Assembly: GCA_963691705.1 (NCBI GenBank)
Contig: OY829540.1
Coordinates: 44,118,158-44,182,157 of the forward strand
Source of the DNA: Viola odorata
Lineage: Eukaryota > Streptophyta > Magnoliopsida > Malpighiales > Violaceae
Direction: 5' to 3'
DNA: 64,000 bases
Shown: piece by piece, positions 44,212-55,961 of the stretch
How positions within the stretch are numbered: the stretch's first letter is position 1
How the letters are laid out: the number at the start of each line of letters is the position of its first letter
Position numbers and translations under genes: made by a program
Notes under the pieces: generated by a model
Seen by the model: only the letters and a program-made list of their open reading frames with translations
Told to the model about the DNA's origin: nothing
The model's database searches: none

Positions 44212-45573
44212 TGATAGTTGCGGAAACCGTCAAAGTTAATAAAAGTACAATTCAACATGGACATGTAAATGAGAATAGTAGCAAGTAGTAAAATGATCAT
44301 TCATCAGGGGTTTGGTGGTCAATTTAAATCCTTTGTAATGACTAGAAACGTAAAAGTGGTAAATACCAATATTGAGTTGTTTTGTTGCAATTAATTAAAG
44401 AAATAGAAATAAAGGAAAACAATAAGCAAATTGATCTGTGTGTGTTCAGATGCAACAAATTCCTAGTAAAGATTCTACCTAAGCTCATGCTTTATACGAA
44501 TTGATCATTGATTCAAGTATTTTCAAAATCGAACTTATAAGTAGGCCATAGAGACCAGGTTGGTCACCTAGATCTCCTGCTCTCCTCCTAAACAGCATTC
44601 CTAAAGAGACATTCTATTAGAAACCCCTAATCAACTCAATAATCCTAAGAGACACTCTATAGGATTTAATTGAACGATTGATAAAATGCGGGGAGAGACC
44701 CTATCCCAGGTCTAGGAGAGAGAAGTGTCTACTCCTATAAACTTGAACCTATCCGATTTCCAATATGACCCATCGATCAGGTAGTTTCCTTCATATCCCT
44801 CTCTACAATGTATACTCCAATGTATTGAGAGAAGACTGTAATCATTCAGATTCTAAGTGGAGTTGATCAGGCTTCAATTAAAACAAGAATTAATTGACGT
44901 TTTACCAAATCGGATAGAGATATAAGTTGGAATTTATTAAAAGCAATTCGATCTCACAATCGATGAAGCATGGCAGAGAATCTTTACAAGGAAATAGAGA
45001 TTTAGTCTACAATCGCCATAATAAGAACTCAGAAATAAATATGCATAAGATTCGTAATTAATTAATTAAAAGAAATACAAACAGAGTTTCAAGCTCCAAT
45101 AATGGTGGCCTGCTCCATCGAGAAAGAAGAAGAAAAATAGGGAAGAAGAGTATGCTCTATTTTCCCAATCGGTTGCCTTAATACGAATCCCAATTATTTT
45201 AAATTAAAAATCCTAAAAAAGAAAATCCAAAATAAAAGTAATTGTTTAAATCTCCTAATCAGAAAATTGGAGTTCCACGATCACAGGGACTTCTAGCTGG
45301 AGTAGGATTCTACAGAAATATCCTTTTAGAAGCAGGTAGCTAACAGTCACAACCTAGGCCCACGTCATGCGTCCTCAATATCTGGCTTGCCTTATCCCAG
45401 GCCTGGGATAAGGACTGCTTCTGATCCACCAAAACAAGCTATACATAGGCAATTCCAGCTCCTAATGTGTGATTTGCTTCGCAGCAACATATTCTACAAA
45501 AAGGAGTGGAAAATCTAAGAATTAGCAATATCATCATCCTAAAGAGGGTAGAAAGGATGATGAAATTATGGCA
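44212..45573 (-). repeat. Athila-type 5' LTR, minus orientation
   Basis: About 1.36 kb; on the minus strand it ends CAACTATCA next to the primer site. It contains a perfect 24-bp palindrome at 45390-45413 centred on AGGCCT. It is the inverted partner of 40161-41542. Confidence 0.8.
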
Positions 45574-46019
45574 ATTAACGCTCCAATCATGGCCTCTTTG
45601 TATCCATTGAACTTGATGCGACCGTTGAGTCCTGCCTCGAATACTGGAAAAGTTGTTCGTGTGCCAAGAGGAGGGGGCGCGTTGCTTCATTTTAAACGAG
45701 AGCATCCTACCGCGTGTCAAGCTTTTATTGGCGGCCATTCCACGTGTCACGTCCCGATAGGTGTTACCATTGGTTTAGATGATGCTTCTTTTCTATAAAA
45801 GGTAGCCTTCCCTCTCCTTTCATCACTTTTCCCATTTTTTCAAAAATTGACTTCGCTCTCCTCCCCTAGTGCTATTTTGTCCTTTTCCGGTGAGATTTGG
45901 ATTTCCGATCAAGCTGCGGCCAGTTTCTCGCACGCTTCCTTTTTTCGGTGATCATTCCAGGTATTCCCCGGTTTCCCTCTACTGTTGTCTTTTCCTTCCA
46001 CTAGATCAATCCATACCTC
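45574..46019 (+). promoter_or_regulatory. Promoter and leader of a gypsy-type ORF unit
   Basis: A TATA box, TATAAAAG, stands at 45794-45801 after a G/C-richer stretch with CACGTG-like words. The leader may contain a short intron: donor CCGGTGAGATT near 45888 and acceptor TTCCTTCCACTAG near 46004. The upstream 200 bp has an open frame (45568-45798) without recognisable domain. Confidence 0.5.
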
Positions 46020-49000
46020 CTCGTGCCAAGCTTAGCATAAAACCCAAGAACTTAACTGAACTAGAAATTGAGGATACCCCCTCGGATATAACCAACGAGG
46101 TGGAGCTGCTAGATGAACTGGTGGCTTTTGATGCTTATATTCCAGATGATTGTGGTGTAAGCGTAATGGGTTATTATGTTAGGCTAAACAGTGCGCTGGG
46201 TGAGAACCGGAGGGTATTATATACAAGGATGTTTCAGTATGGTTTTAGGTTACCCCTCCACCCCTTGGTCAATAGTTTATTGTCTCTGCACGGTCTTAAC
46301 CCAGCCCAACTTACCCCTAACTCCTGGTCCGTTATTGGGGCCTTCATCCGAATATGTGAAATCCACAATATCCGGGGTTTGAAACTCAACCTATTTAGAT
46401 ACCTCTTAAACTTCCAGTGGCGGAGGAGTATGGTGTCCATTACACTCCGTTGGAGAGATGAATGACTCAAACCTTTTCTATGGAAGTTCCAGAATATTGA
46501 GTCATTCGTTCATGACTGGAAGGGAAGGTTCTTCGTTATTCAGCTACCGACACCCTGGTGGATATCGGGTTTCAATCGGGAATTATTTGAAAGGGATTAG
46601 GTGAGGCCTGAGCCCACTGAGTTATCAGATGATGAATAGAGCAACCTCGACAAACTGCTCTGTATAAAAACTCTTTTTCATTGTCGGAAGCTTGCCACCG
46701 GATTCTCTCTATCGGAAAGTCATGTTGGTGAATTTTCATCATTTCTTGTATACTATGATTTTGCTAACTCTAATGTTGTTCTCTTGATTGCAGAGGTCAA
46801 ACCCAATTGGAGGTCAGAGTGTATGCAGAGAGGAAAGAAATGGGTTTCTAACGATCCTCCTCCTGCCAAGTGTCCCGTTACTAAGAGAAGAGCCACTGAG
46901 GCCTCCACCTCTCATACGTGGAACGTTTCCTCTATTTAGGGTTCGGTTGTCGCTCTCCCCTTGGCCGTTCTGTTCATTCCCTTGACAACGAAATTTTAGA
47001 GACAGCTCGTGGAGAAAACGTTGAGCTAACAGAATCATTAGTTGCCGCCGTTGCCTTAGCCGTCGGGGATCCTTTCGTATGACCTGTTCATTCACAACCA
47101 GTAGCTCCTGTGTCTTCTTCTACTACTTCTGACATGGAGCCTCTTCATTTTTGCAAGAGAGCCCTCAACCGGCTCGATAAAGCTGAGAAAGGATGGGGAG
47201 GGTTCTTCCACAGGGTTTATGACAAAGGTTTCTGATCGTCACTCAAATATACTAATTTCCTGATGCCTAATTGCACAGTTAAAATGTGTAAAGGGCAAGA
47301 CAGGGTCGAACCACAACGATTGAAGGACTAATAATTAAGTTTAAATGTATGGCAAAGAGGTGAGGCAGCAAAACATAAAAGTAACACTAGGGGGAGTTTA
47401 GGTTGATTAACGAATTAATCAACTCAGAATTGGGAGCTAACAAGACAAGTAATTAAAGCAGTTATCCAGGGCATGAAAGTAAAACACAAACGAGGGCAAG
47501 AAAACAATAACGATTCGAGGGCAAGAAAATAATAACAATTCGAGGGCAAGAAAATAATAAAGGCAGTAAAAGAGATATTAGTCTGATGGGAAGGGATCTT
47601 AGCAAAAGGTGTTCTCGGGTTGCTTTCGGGTTAGTTAATCATCAGCGCAAAGATATTTCATTCTCGTGCCCTAGACATGCTATAGGGGTCTATCACCTCC
47701 CCACACTGTCACTGCTAAAGAGATGACCTAGACACCTCGCCATCCTTCCAGGCTCCTCCCCACACTGTCACTGCTAAAGAGGTAACCTAGACACTTCGTC
47801 ATCCTCCCAAACACCTCCCCACACTGTCACTGCTAAAAAGGTGTTGAGGGCACTATAATGACAGACAAGCAAATACAAACAATAAGAATATATTAAACAC
47901 AATTAGGCCTCTTAATTAATCCTTGCAACCCTTGAAACACCCTTTACTAAGAAAATGAGCTTAGCCGCTCATGCTAACAAGTAATAAAAATAAATCTAAT
48001 AAATAACATAAAAGTAAAGAGACAAGAAAGAAAATGAAAGCTTAATAAATACCGGTCGGAGCTTAAAAGCTCCGGTTTGAAGGAAGGTAGATAGTGGCCG
48101 CTGCTCCAACAAAAGGGAGGAATAAATTCCCAGAAAAGAAACCTAAGAGGCGGCTGCCAAAAACTAAAAATGAGATATGATGCGTAAAACCCTAAAACTA
48201 AAGGTATATATAGTGTCTAGCCCACAAAAAGATAAATTCCAGCTAAGGGACTACAAAAAGACAAATTTCAGCTAAGGGGAGAGCGTGCTGAAATATTCTG
48301 GAATCTTCTAGATACGCATAGAATCTTCTAGAAACACAAGGAATCCCGTGAGAATCTTCGGGGATCCCTTTCTTTGGCTTTTGATCTTGATCTGATGTGG
48401 ATACGTCACGGGCACGAGACTGCTCACTGGTCTGGCTAGCGTCGAGGGCACGATGACGCTCCGATCTTTTGGGCCTTGAAGCTTGAAATCCTAAGAATTC
48501 CTCCAAAAATGCATCTTTTTGCTCTTTTCTCCTTTTGGAGCTGATCTGCAATAAAGATGAAAATAAAGGTCAATTAGTAGGATCATGCCCCCGAAAAGGC
48601 TAGAAAAGAGGATAAAAGCATGCCCATGAAACATGCTATCAGTTTCCCCTCTTATCAGGCCAACTTCTTCTCCGTTTCGCGTGGATCTTGAGGGGGATGA
48701 TGCGCCCCGTGTTTCAGATTTGATGGGGGATGTTCCGTCTGATCCTCCTCATACTCCTTTGCCGATTTCTTTCGGGGGTCCTGTGGTGAGCTTATCAGTT
48801 TTGGCGGGTCAGGGATCCTTAACTCTATCGCCCTCATCGATTAGACTCAACTTAGGTGGTGCTGGTTCTAGAAACCGCCCAAGTTCGGCTATCTCGGAGC
48901 CTCAGATAGGTTTGCAATCGGGCCCATCTTTGGCCATTTCTGCTATTTCACAGCCTCAATCTCAGTCATCTGTCGATCTTTCGGAGTTACATTTTGTTCC

Positions 49001-49851
49001 CAGTCCTCTAGTTGCTCTCTCCTTTGTCTCTAACCACTAGATCCGGGGTCCTCCTCCTAACTTGGTTGCACAACTCTCTCTTGTCCCTGACGGTGCTCCT
49101 ACCTATCGGTTGAACCTGAGGAACATTGGGTCTTTGGGTTGTCAATCTCTGGGTTTATCGGAACCAACCGCTTACAATGGTGTTATGTCTGCTTTGTTTT
49201 CAGAGATGGAAACCTGTCTATTTGGTACTTTCTATCAGCTTCAATACCTAACGGAGTCTGCAGACCGGACGCTTAGCGTTTATTGTGTAATCGTGTCGTT
49301 GCTAATTGCCAGCGTTATCAGAGTGAGAACTCCAACCTTGTGAAGGTGAACGAGGAGCTACAAAGGGAATTAGAGGGCAGCCGGGAAGAGTCTACATCGG
49401 TGGTGAATGCCGAAAAGGCTAAGGTTGTGGAGATATCGGAGCTCAATGGCAAGCTCCAATCGGATTTGACTGCGGAAAGAGCTGAGGTTGCTGTTCTGAG
49501 GGCGGAGCTGGCGGCAAAGAAGGAAAGGTCTTTTGAGATCCATGGTGAGTTAGTTGAAATGCAGAAGGAGCTTGAGGTAGCTCCAAAAAGGATATCCTGG
49601 TGGCAGGACAATACTTTAGATGCGCTATTGGATGCTTTCGTGGAGTGTAATGAGAGGGAAAACCTCGATCCAGAGGCTCTTGAGCCTTCCGTGGCGAAAC
49701 ATATGGCTATGATTGATGAGAGTAAATTTGGGTAGCCAAGTGATGTTGAGGCAGAAGCCACAAATGAAAATCAAGCTCCTCCGATTTCTAGGGAGAACCA
49801 GACCCCTCTAGTTGTGGATGAAGGCCAGGCTCCTCCAGCTGCTTACGTCTG
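46020..49851 (+). pseudogene. Gypsy-type transposon ORF (PF04195-like) with coiled-coil tail
   Basis: From about 46020 the frame encodes NLTELEIEDTPSD, then FQYGFRLPLHPLVNSLLSLHG, LNPAQLTPNSW and LNLFRYLLNFQW, the signature of the 'putative gypsy type transposon' domain found in extra ORFs of plant Ty3 elements. SFVHDWKGRFF follows. A probable intron spans about 46730-46797 (GTGAATT...TTGCAG). A solo LTR interrupts it at 47233-48641; across it the frame rejoins (TGFMTKVSPLIRP). The C-terminal part (49283-49735) is a long coiled coil (NEELQRELEGSRE, AVLRAELAAKKER) and the ORF ends DEGQAPPAAYV at about 49851. Stops near 46463, 46600 and 46638 show decay. Function of the family is unknown; no enzymatic motif is seen. 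Confidence 0.6.
47233..48641 (-). repeat. Solo LTR, 1409 bp
   Basis: The block begins TGATCGTCA, ends GCTATCA and is flanked by GTTTC (47228-47232 and 48642-48646). A TATA box on the minus strand (CACTATATATACC, about 48203-48215) gives orientation. It contains two near-identical 60-70-bp units around 47690-47830 (CTCCCCACACTGTCACTGCTAA, three times). No internal domain, so it is a solo LTR of an unassigned family. Confidence 0.85.
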
Positions 49852-50468
49852 ATTTTTTTTTTAACTCTTATTTGTTTTGGGATTGTGGATGTCGTATGGC
49901 TTGTGTGATGAACTTTGTTTTTATTCCCGTTTGATCTTTCTGCATGGTTACTCTAAACTCTTTTTTATTCCCGTTTGATCCTTTTGCATGGTTAGTCTAA
50001 ACTGTCGCGCTCACAATGAATGAATCGTCCAGTTTATTCATGGTAATAAAACATTATATTGCAATAAATATTATAGTATGTATATTCCGACGAAAAAAAT
50101 TGAGAAAAGAAGGTCATGTTTATCGGTATCGGCTTCTGAGTGGATCTCAAATCTTGCCAAGTGAAACTAGTGTTATTCTTCTGGATTTTGGAAAACCCCT
50201 ATCGGGCTTTTAATTTTGTTTGCGACAATTCCCTTCGTCTGATAGATTTTCAAATAAATACTGGTCAGTGTAGTAATTACTTTGAGTCGGTTGGTTTATG
50301 GTTTGGTCTTTTCCAATAGTCGCATCCTCATTAATGGTCTGAGTGTCGCGTCTTTTCAAGTGTCGCGTCATTTTAGGCGTCACTCATTAATTGCTTTATT
50401 AATTGTTTGAGTTTTTCTAGGCATTACGTCGTTTCCTCCTTGTTGCCATGGTCTTCCTCACTCACTTC

Positions 50469-50475
50469 TATAAAT
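50469..50475 (+). promoter_or_regulatory. TATA box of the second ORF unit
   Basis: TATAAAT at 50469 is followed by a pyrimidine-rich leader and ATG at 50546, the same arrangement as at 45794. CTTCTATAAA precedes both. Confidence 0.6.
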
Positions 50476-50545
50476 TGGCCCTCTGTTTTCGCAACAGAGG
50501 TCCATTTTATGCTCTTATTTTCTATTTTTTTCTCCTTTTGCCATT

Positions 50546-50907
50546 ATGGATGAGCAGACCAAAGGAGAGTTTTTGTTTACCGTTGCATCGGTTAAACGAA
50601 ACTCCGTTCATCATATTGTTGTGATCAAACATATGATTCGTGACACCGAGGATGACATTCTGCATTTAGAGGGGATTACGTACCCGTTGGTAGCCCGAAA
50701 GGAAATGATGGTGAAAGAGGATGATGATGCCTTGGAGATTATATCTTCTGTCAATAGATGTCTTCTTCATCTGCAAGTTTCTATTAACATGCTTCGGAAT
50801 AAGAAGGCTTAGTTGGAAAGTTGCTTGCAGAGCGTTAGGCCTATCCCTGCCGAAGTCGGGAATGTTGCTCGCACCCTAGGGACCATTCCTGATTCTGACG
50901 GTGAGTA
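50546..50907 (+). pseudogene. Second short ORF of the gypsy-type unit
   Basis: ATG at 50546 opens MDEQTKGEFLFTVASVKRN and continues through ITYPLVARKEMM to TAG at 50810; the frame goes on as LESCLQSVRPIPAEVGN to TAG at 50905, where a good splice donor (GACGGTGAGT) overlaps. I do not recognise a domain. Its 3' flank (GATGTCGTATG...ATTTGATC) resembles the flank after the first unit at about 49885-49985, so the two units are probably diverged duplicates of one arrangement, with the second lacking most of the coding part. Confidence 0.45.
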
Positions 50908-51144
50908 GGTATTTTTCTTATTTTTATGTTTCGGTTCTGTAGATGTCGTATGAATTTAATTTAATGAACTTATTTCCCATTTGATCCTTCATGGATTCAG
51001 TTATTTTCGATCTCCCCAAGCGTTCATAGGAGATGTTGGGCTTATCAGGCGCTTGCTGATAAGGTCGTTAGCACACTTGGATGGCTCGGTAGCATCAACT
51101 TCCATGCATCCACCCGTCGAAAAGATGGAGATGAGTGCTTCTGC

Positions 51145-51757
51145 ATGGTTTTTTGTACATCTTTAAGTCATACCACTGTATATGGTATAACCGAAATGAG
51201 CTTAAATGATGTCGTTAGCGTCCCCAAGCTGTATTTGGGTACCCCGGTGGCATCTACTACCATGCATCCATCCGTCGGAAAGATGGAGATGGGTCCGTGT
51301 GGATGCCCCATCCGCTTCAATGCATCCGTCGGAAGAACATGAAGATGGGTCCTTGCGGGTTTTTTGTACATCTTTAAGTCGTACCACCGTATATGGTATA
51401 ACTGAAATGGGCTTAAATGATGTCGTTAGTGTCCCCAAGCTGTATTTGGGTAACCGGGTGACATCCACTACCATGCATTCATCCGTTGGAAAGATGGAGA
51501 TGGGTCCTTGTGGATACCCCATCCGCTGCCATGCATCTATCGGAAGAACACTGAGATGGGTCCTTGCGGGCTTTTTGTACATCTTTAAGTCATACCACTG
51601 TATATGGTATAATTGAAATGGGCTTAAATGATGTCGTTAGCGTCCCAAAGTTGTATTTGGGTAGCTTGGTGGCATCCACTACCATGCATCCATCCGTCAG
51701 AAAGATAGAGATGGGTCCTTGTAGATACCCCATCCGCTGCCATGCATTTTTTTTTGG
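51145..51757 (+). repeat. 211-bp tandem repeat, about three copies
   Basis: TTTTGTACATCTTTAAGTC recurs at about 51151, 51362 and 51573, spacing 211 bp. A partial, more diverged copy precedes the array from about 51060. All ORFs here are read through the repeat. It sits directly before the second Tat-type LTR. Confidence 0.92.
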
Positions 51758-51786
51758 CGTGGTCGGGTGGTTAACAAACCCTCTGT

Positions 51787-53297
51787 TGCTACCCGATTTT
51801 GATTTTAAATTTTTCGCCAAAACTTTTTTCACATTTTTAAACGTCATTTTTTTCTAAAATCACACATCCATGTGTTTTCGTCCAACTGATGTTTATTTTT
51901 ACGCTTCATGTCATCTAAATTTTATTCCATACTTTTTTCACATTTTTCTTGCTTTTTCCGTTCGAACTTGTATCGGTTCCGAGTAAAATTCTCGAAACCT
52001 AGGGTCGGACAATTTCACTCATTAGCTACTTATTTTTTATTATTATTTTAACTTGCGCCATTTTGTGGCATTTCGCTCAATTTTTTATTTTAGCATTTTT
52101 TTCTATTCGAACTTTTGTCGCTTATAATCGAATTTTTATCGAGTGATACGGCAAACTTTTCGTCGCTCGCTGTATACTAATTACTTTCTTCCATTTTATT
52201 CTACATCTTCGGTTCAAGTTTATATCCGTTTTTAGGCAAAATTGCTCGTACCGCCAGCTCGAACTAGAAAAAATCAAAGGGAGAGTCCACCTTAGTTCTC
52301 AACCATTGATCCGGTTGACTTTGAAAGTCTACCAAGATCAAACGGCTCTTGGAATTACCATGTAAGCATGCATCCTCCTCATTTGGTTCTACACAAAACA
52401 GAGGCGACCATCCCTTGCACTGCTCCTCCCTTGGTTGCCAAGTTCTCCCTCGATCATCGATCCAATGCAACCAGCCACCTCCCATCGTCGCACTGTTTCT
52501 TCCTCATGCTCCCTTGCTCCCCAAGTTTGTAGCATGAAGAGAAAAGTTGGGCCTTCAGCCCAGAACGTGAGGACAACTTGGGCTGCTCTAGCCCAAGTGG
52601 AGCTGGGCTTGGGCATAGTGGGCCGAACCTATTTTTTTAGGCCCATTGTTTTTTTCTTTTCACTGTAATCGTGTACCGTTTATTTATTTTTTGCACCTGT
52701 ACTGCTTATTTATTTTTTGCACCTGCACTGTTTATTTTTCGTATGCTTGTATGCTTGCATGCTTAGATAATTATTCTGTTCGTACTTGTCTAAATCAAAC
52801 ATCCTCGCTCGCGTACAACAATTGTCAAAAAAATTAATCATTCATAGATTAAGGGGAAATCAACTGGTATCCCTTCAACAAGTACGCATTTCTTACCCTT
52901 TTATTTATTCCACGCTTCTTCTGCATATACATACATGAATATTTAGAATTGCTGGAGCTTAATTAATCTATTGGGCATGATCACATAAATTAGGATTTTT
53001 ACAAGCATATGCTTTTGAACACCTCTTTCATCCGGTAGCCTATTTAGGATGTGACTCGGGTGCCTAACACTTCCCGAGTCCATAATACGACCCCGAACCG
53101 CTGTTCTCAGGTTTAGACCCTTTTCGCCTTAGCTTTTATTTTGTTTTCTACCATGTTCTCAAACGATAGGTTCCCTAAACCTATAAATAAAAATAGGGTG
53201 GCGACTTCATTGCATTATGTGAGATGAGTCCAATTTCGTCTCACATCTAGTCCCAAACTCGCGTCGCATTAGGAAATTCCAAAAAGGGGGTGTGATA
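51787..53297 (+). repeat. Second Tat-type LTR
   Basis: Begins TGCTACCC, like the first Tat LTR, and ends GGGGGTGTGATA just before a primer site. About 1.5 kb. Its last part shares long runs with the LTR at 5510-8141, including GGTTCCCTAAACCT and GGGTGGCGACTTCATTGCATT minus a base or two. No purine tract lies to its left, so its start may be truncated or displaced. Confidence 0.65.
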
Positions 53298-53299
53298 GT

Positions 53300-53319
53300 T
53301 TGGCGACTTCACTAGGGAC
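53300..53319 (+). promoter_or_regulatory. Primer binding site of the second Tat-type LTR
   Basis: TGGCGACTTCACTAGGGAC follows the LTR end by three bases. This word is typical of Tat/Ogre-lineage primer sites and marks the LTR as a 5' LTR read rightward. Confidence 0.75.
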
Positions 53320-55031
53320 TAATAGGGTCGAAGCTGGATTTTTTTTTGAGGTGTTTGTTTGTTTTTCAATAAATTGTTGAGTTTGTTTCATATGATTTTT
53401 GTACATGATTAATTGTTTTTTCGTAAATTTAATTGATATGATAAATTGTTGTATTATCACATGATTTTTATGCATGATTAATTGTTTTTATGTATTTATT
53501 CGCTTTGATAAACTGTTTATACATGATTTGCTGCTATGTGTTATTCGCTTTGATAAACGCAGGGGTAGCTACCGTTGTGGGGTGGCAACACGTAGTGGAG
53601 GCGTTCCGGGTGATAGGTCTTCCGAGATGTGGCCATAGTGGCCCGATATAAGACCTCGTGGCCTACGATATGACCCGGATTCTCTTGATACTCCTCCTGT
53701 GTATTATCATTAAACTATACTTGTTCCCATCCTGTTGTATTCCTGCAACATTCAAATTAAAATAATCACAGTGATCTAATTAAACGTTTAGTATTGTCGG
53801 TTGTGTGTATACACCCTAAGAGGATGGGGGTGGTCAGATCTAAGTAAAAGAGGGACTTTGGTTCTATGTACAGTATAACTTCCTCATCTTTCTTCCCTAT
53901 GATCTCCACGTCCTCTGCGACCTCCACCACCGTGGTTGTCGCCATGCTCATCAGTTCCACTGCCATGGACGATCATCACCATCTTCGTCTTCACCTGGCT
54001 GAGAGGATCAAAAGAAGAGGGGTAAGCCCCGATAATCATGCTACCTACCGGATGCCACCTATCGACAATACCAAGCTACCGGAAACAAACAGATGGAACC
54101 AAACGGTTGGCTATCAAACGGGAACCTTAGACGGGATGGCTTGGCATCTAACGAGAATTGAGCTAACCGCATAATCCCACCTAACATCCAATAAGCTAAC
54201 AACAACTCCAACTAGCATATGGACAATAAGGCTATCGGCAAGGTTGACGACACCAAGTAAGTTGTCGGCTTGTAGGGAAGAAGGAGGCAAGCCAAATTAA
54301 ATATAATGGCAGTTTGGTAAATATCCTTTCTAATCCCTTACACTCATTAATGAAATGATGGTAAATACCACGCAATGACATAACGGTAAATATTGCCTAG
54401 TGGTACAATCGTAAATACCTCCAAGGTATGTTTTATCTATCTACTCGTACGTACGAACTACATATTCAATCATATACTTGTAATGACTGCCGACTGACAT
54501 GATCGTCGGAGTGTATACACTGGGTCCCCTTGGAATCCTTTTCAAGTACCTACAGAATGAACGAGAAGGATCCATAGATCGACCATACTCAGAACAAAAT
54601 TACCCGAGTGGAATCCACCTCGGTCCAGGTACCGTATTACATAATTGCCCCCACCCGGTACTGATTCATATCACTTGGTTTTTCATGGTGAGAGCTGCTT
54701 GGAAATAGCCATGTTAGTCAAAAATGGACTCAGAGCATGTACCGTGCTTCTCCCATTCATGTGACCAAAACTTTTGTCCATCACCACTTGGACAAGCAAG
54801 TGTTGGCCAATTCTTCCTCATGCTACTCATCAAGTCTTTAACCTTTTTTAATTTAATTAGAAGGATTAATCAACAACATTAATGGAGTTAATTAAAGGGT
54901 AAAAAAAACTACAGTAATAACACATTTACACACATGGTCGTCCTGATTTTGACTAGAAACAAAGAAGAAAAAACATGGTTGTCGCTACTTCACTGGTTTA
55001 CCCAAATTTGTGGAAAAAGCTTTTTGTTTTA
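53320..55031 (+). other. Leader remnant of the Tat element and spacer
   Basis: 53320-53720 looks like the untranslated leader of the Tat element (GTAGCTACCGTTGTGGGGTG near 53566). No gag follows. From about 53760 to 55031 nothing is recognised: a 102-codon frame at 53866-54174 has no domain, and the rest is AT-rich. Confidence 0.45.
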
Positions 55032-55536
55032 TCTATACTATATAAAAAGCACGAAGGGCCTTATTTCTTTAAATTACTATTATACCCTTAAATTATTAAA
55101 AAAATTAAGAGTGTAATAGACTTTTAAACAATAATTTAGTAAATATATTTTAATTAATTAAATTATTCAATTAATTTTAAAAACTGTGTTTGATTAGGTT
55201 GATTTACACAGAATTTGCATCCAGTCACAAACCAAGTAATTAGATATCCTTTCAAATTTAACTTGCTGGATGTTGGGTTTGTAAAATTTAGTTTTAATTA
55301 ATTAAGTTATTCAATTAATTAACCAACCTATTAAATTAATTAACCTACCTACGTGCAACTGCTTCATCATCACTATCACTCTTCTTCTTCACCTTCAAAA
55401 GGTTAGTCTCAATGAATGGTAAATTTTAGATTTTGCATCCAATCACAAACCAATTAATTACTTTCAATTTGTGTTTTATCTTCTTTTCATACATTTATAT
55501 TCAATTTTTGTGCTGTGTTGTAGACTTTTTTTGCAG

Positions 55537-55624
55537 CAAGTGTTAGCACGTGCGGAGTATTGGCACTCAAAGCTGCCAAGCACTCCAATTCCAATAGTTT
55601 TGCAACAACTCGTACCCACCATTG
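55537..55624 (+). pseudogene. Captured exon resembling a BURP-domain (RD22/USP-like) gene
   Basis: An 88-bp stretch with acceptor TTTTTTGCAG and donor GGTAATA encodes QVLARAEYWHSKLPSTPIPIV then LQQLV. The pattern YW.S.LPNTPIP...L..LL is conserved near the mature N terminus of BURP-domain proteins. It lies between the Helitron 5' end and the Rep remnant, where a Helitron may carry captured DNA. The match is short, so this is tentative. A second GC-rich stretch at 55845-55915 (SAASSFACARHSV) may be another fragment but is not recognised. Confidence 0.4.
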
Positions 55625-55961
55625 GTAATAATTAAATTAACTGACATGGTTAAATTAATTAATTTAACATGTTCTTAATTTGATCACTAATTAATCCTAT
55701 TATTTCTGACAATATTTTTATGCATAAAACCTTAAATTCCATGGATCATTAACCCATATAACTACTACACTTCTTGCTTACGGTTCAATTCTTGATTTGC
55801 TAGAGAGAAAAAAAAGAGAATCGTACAATTCAGAATCTCTGAATCGGCCGCCTCCAGCTTCGCCTGCGCGAGGCATTCTGTTGCTTACACAACTGCTGCT
55901 GCTGGCGAGGTTCAGACTTAACAAGTTCTCCTATTGTTACTTTGGTTTTTTTAACATATAG

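Noticed and set aside
45568..45798. 76-codon + strand frame before the TATA box
   Set aside because: No domain, lies in the promoter region of the next unit and overlaps the LTR end.
51166..51857. Overlapping frames on both strands that look like repeated proteins
   Set aside because: They are translations of the 211-bp tandem repeat.
53866..54174. 102-codon frame after the second Tat leader as gag
   Set aside because: It lacks any Gag or zinc-knuckle pattern and has an unremarkable composition.
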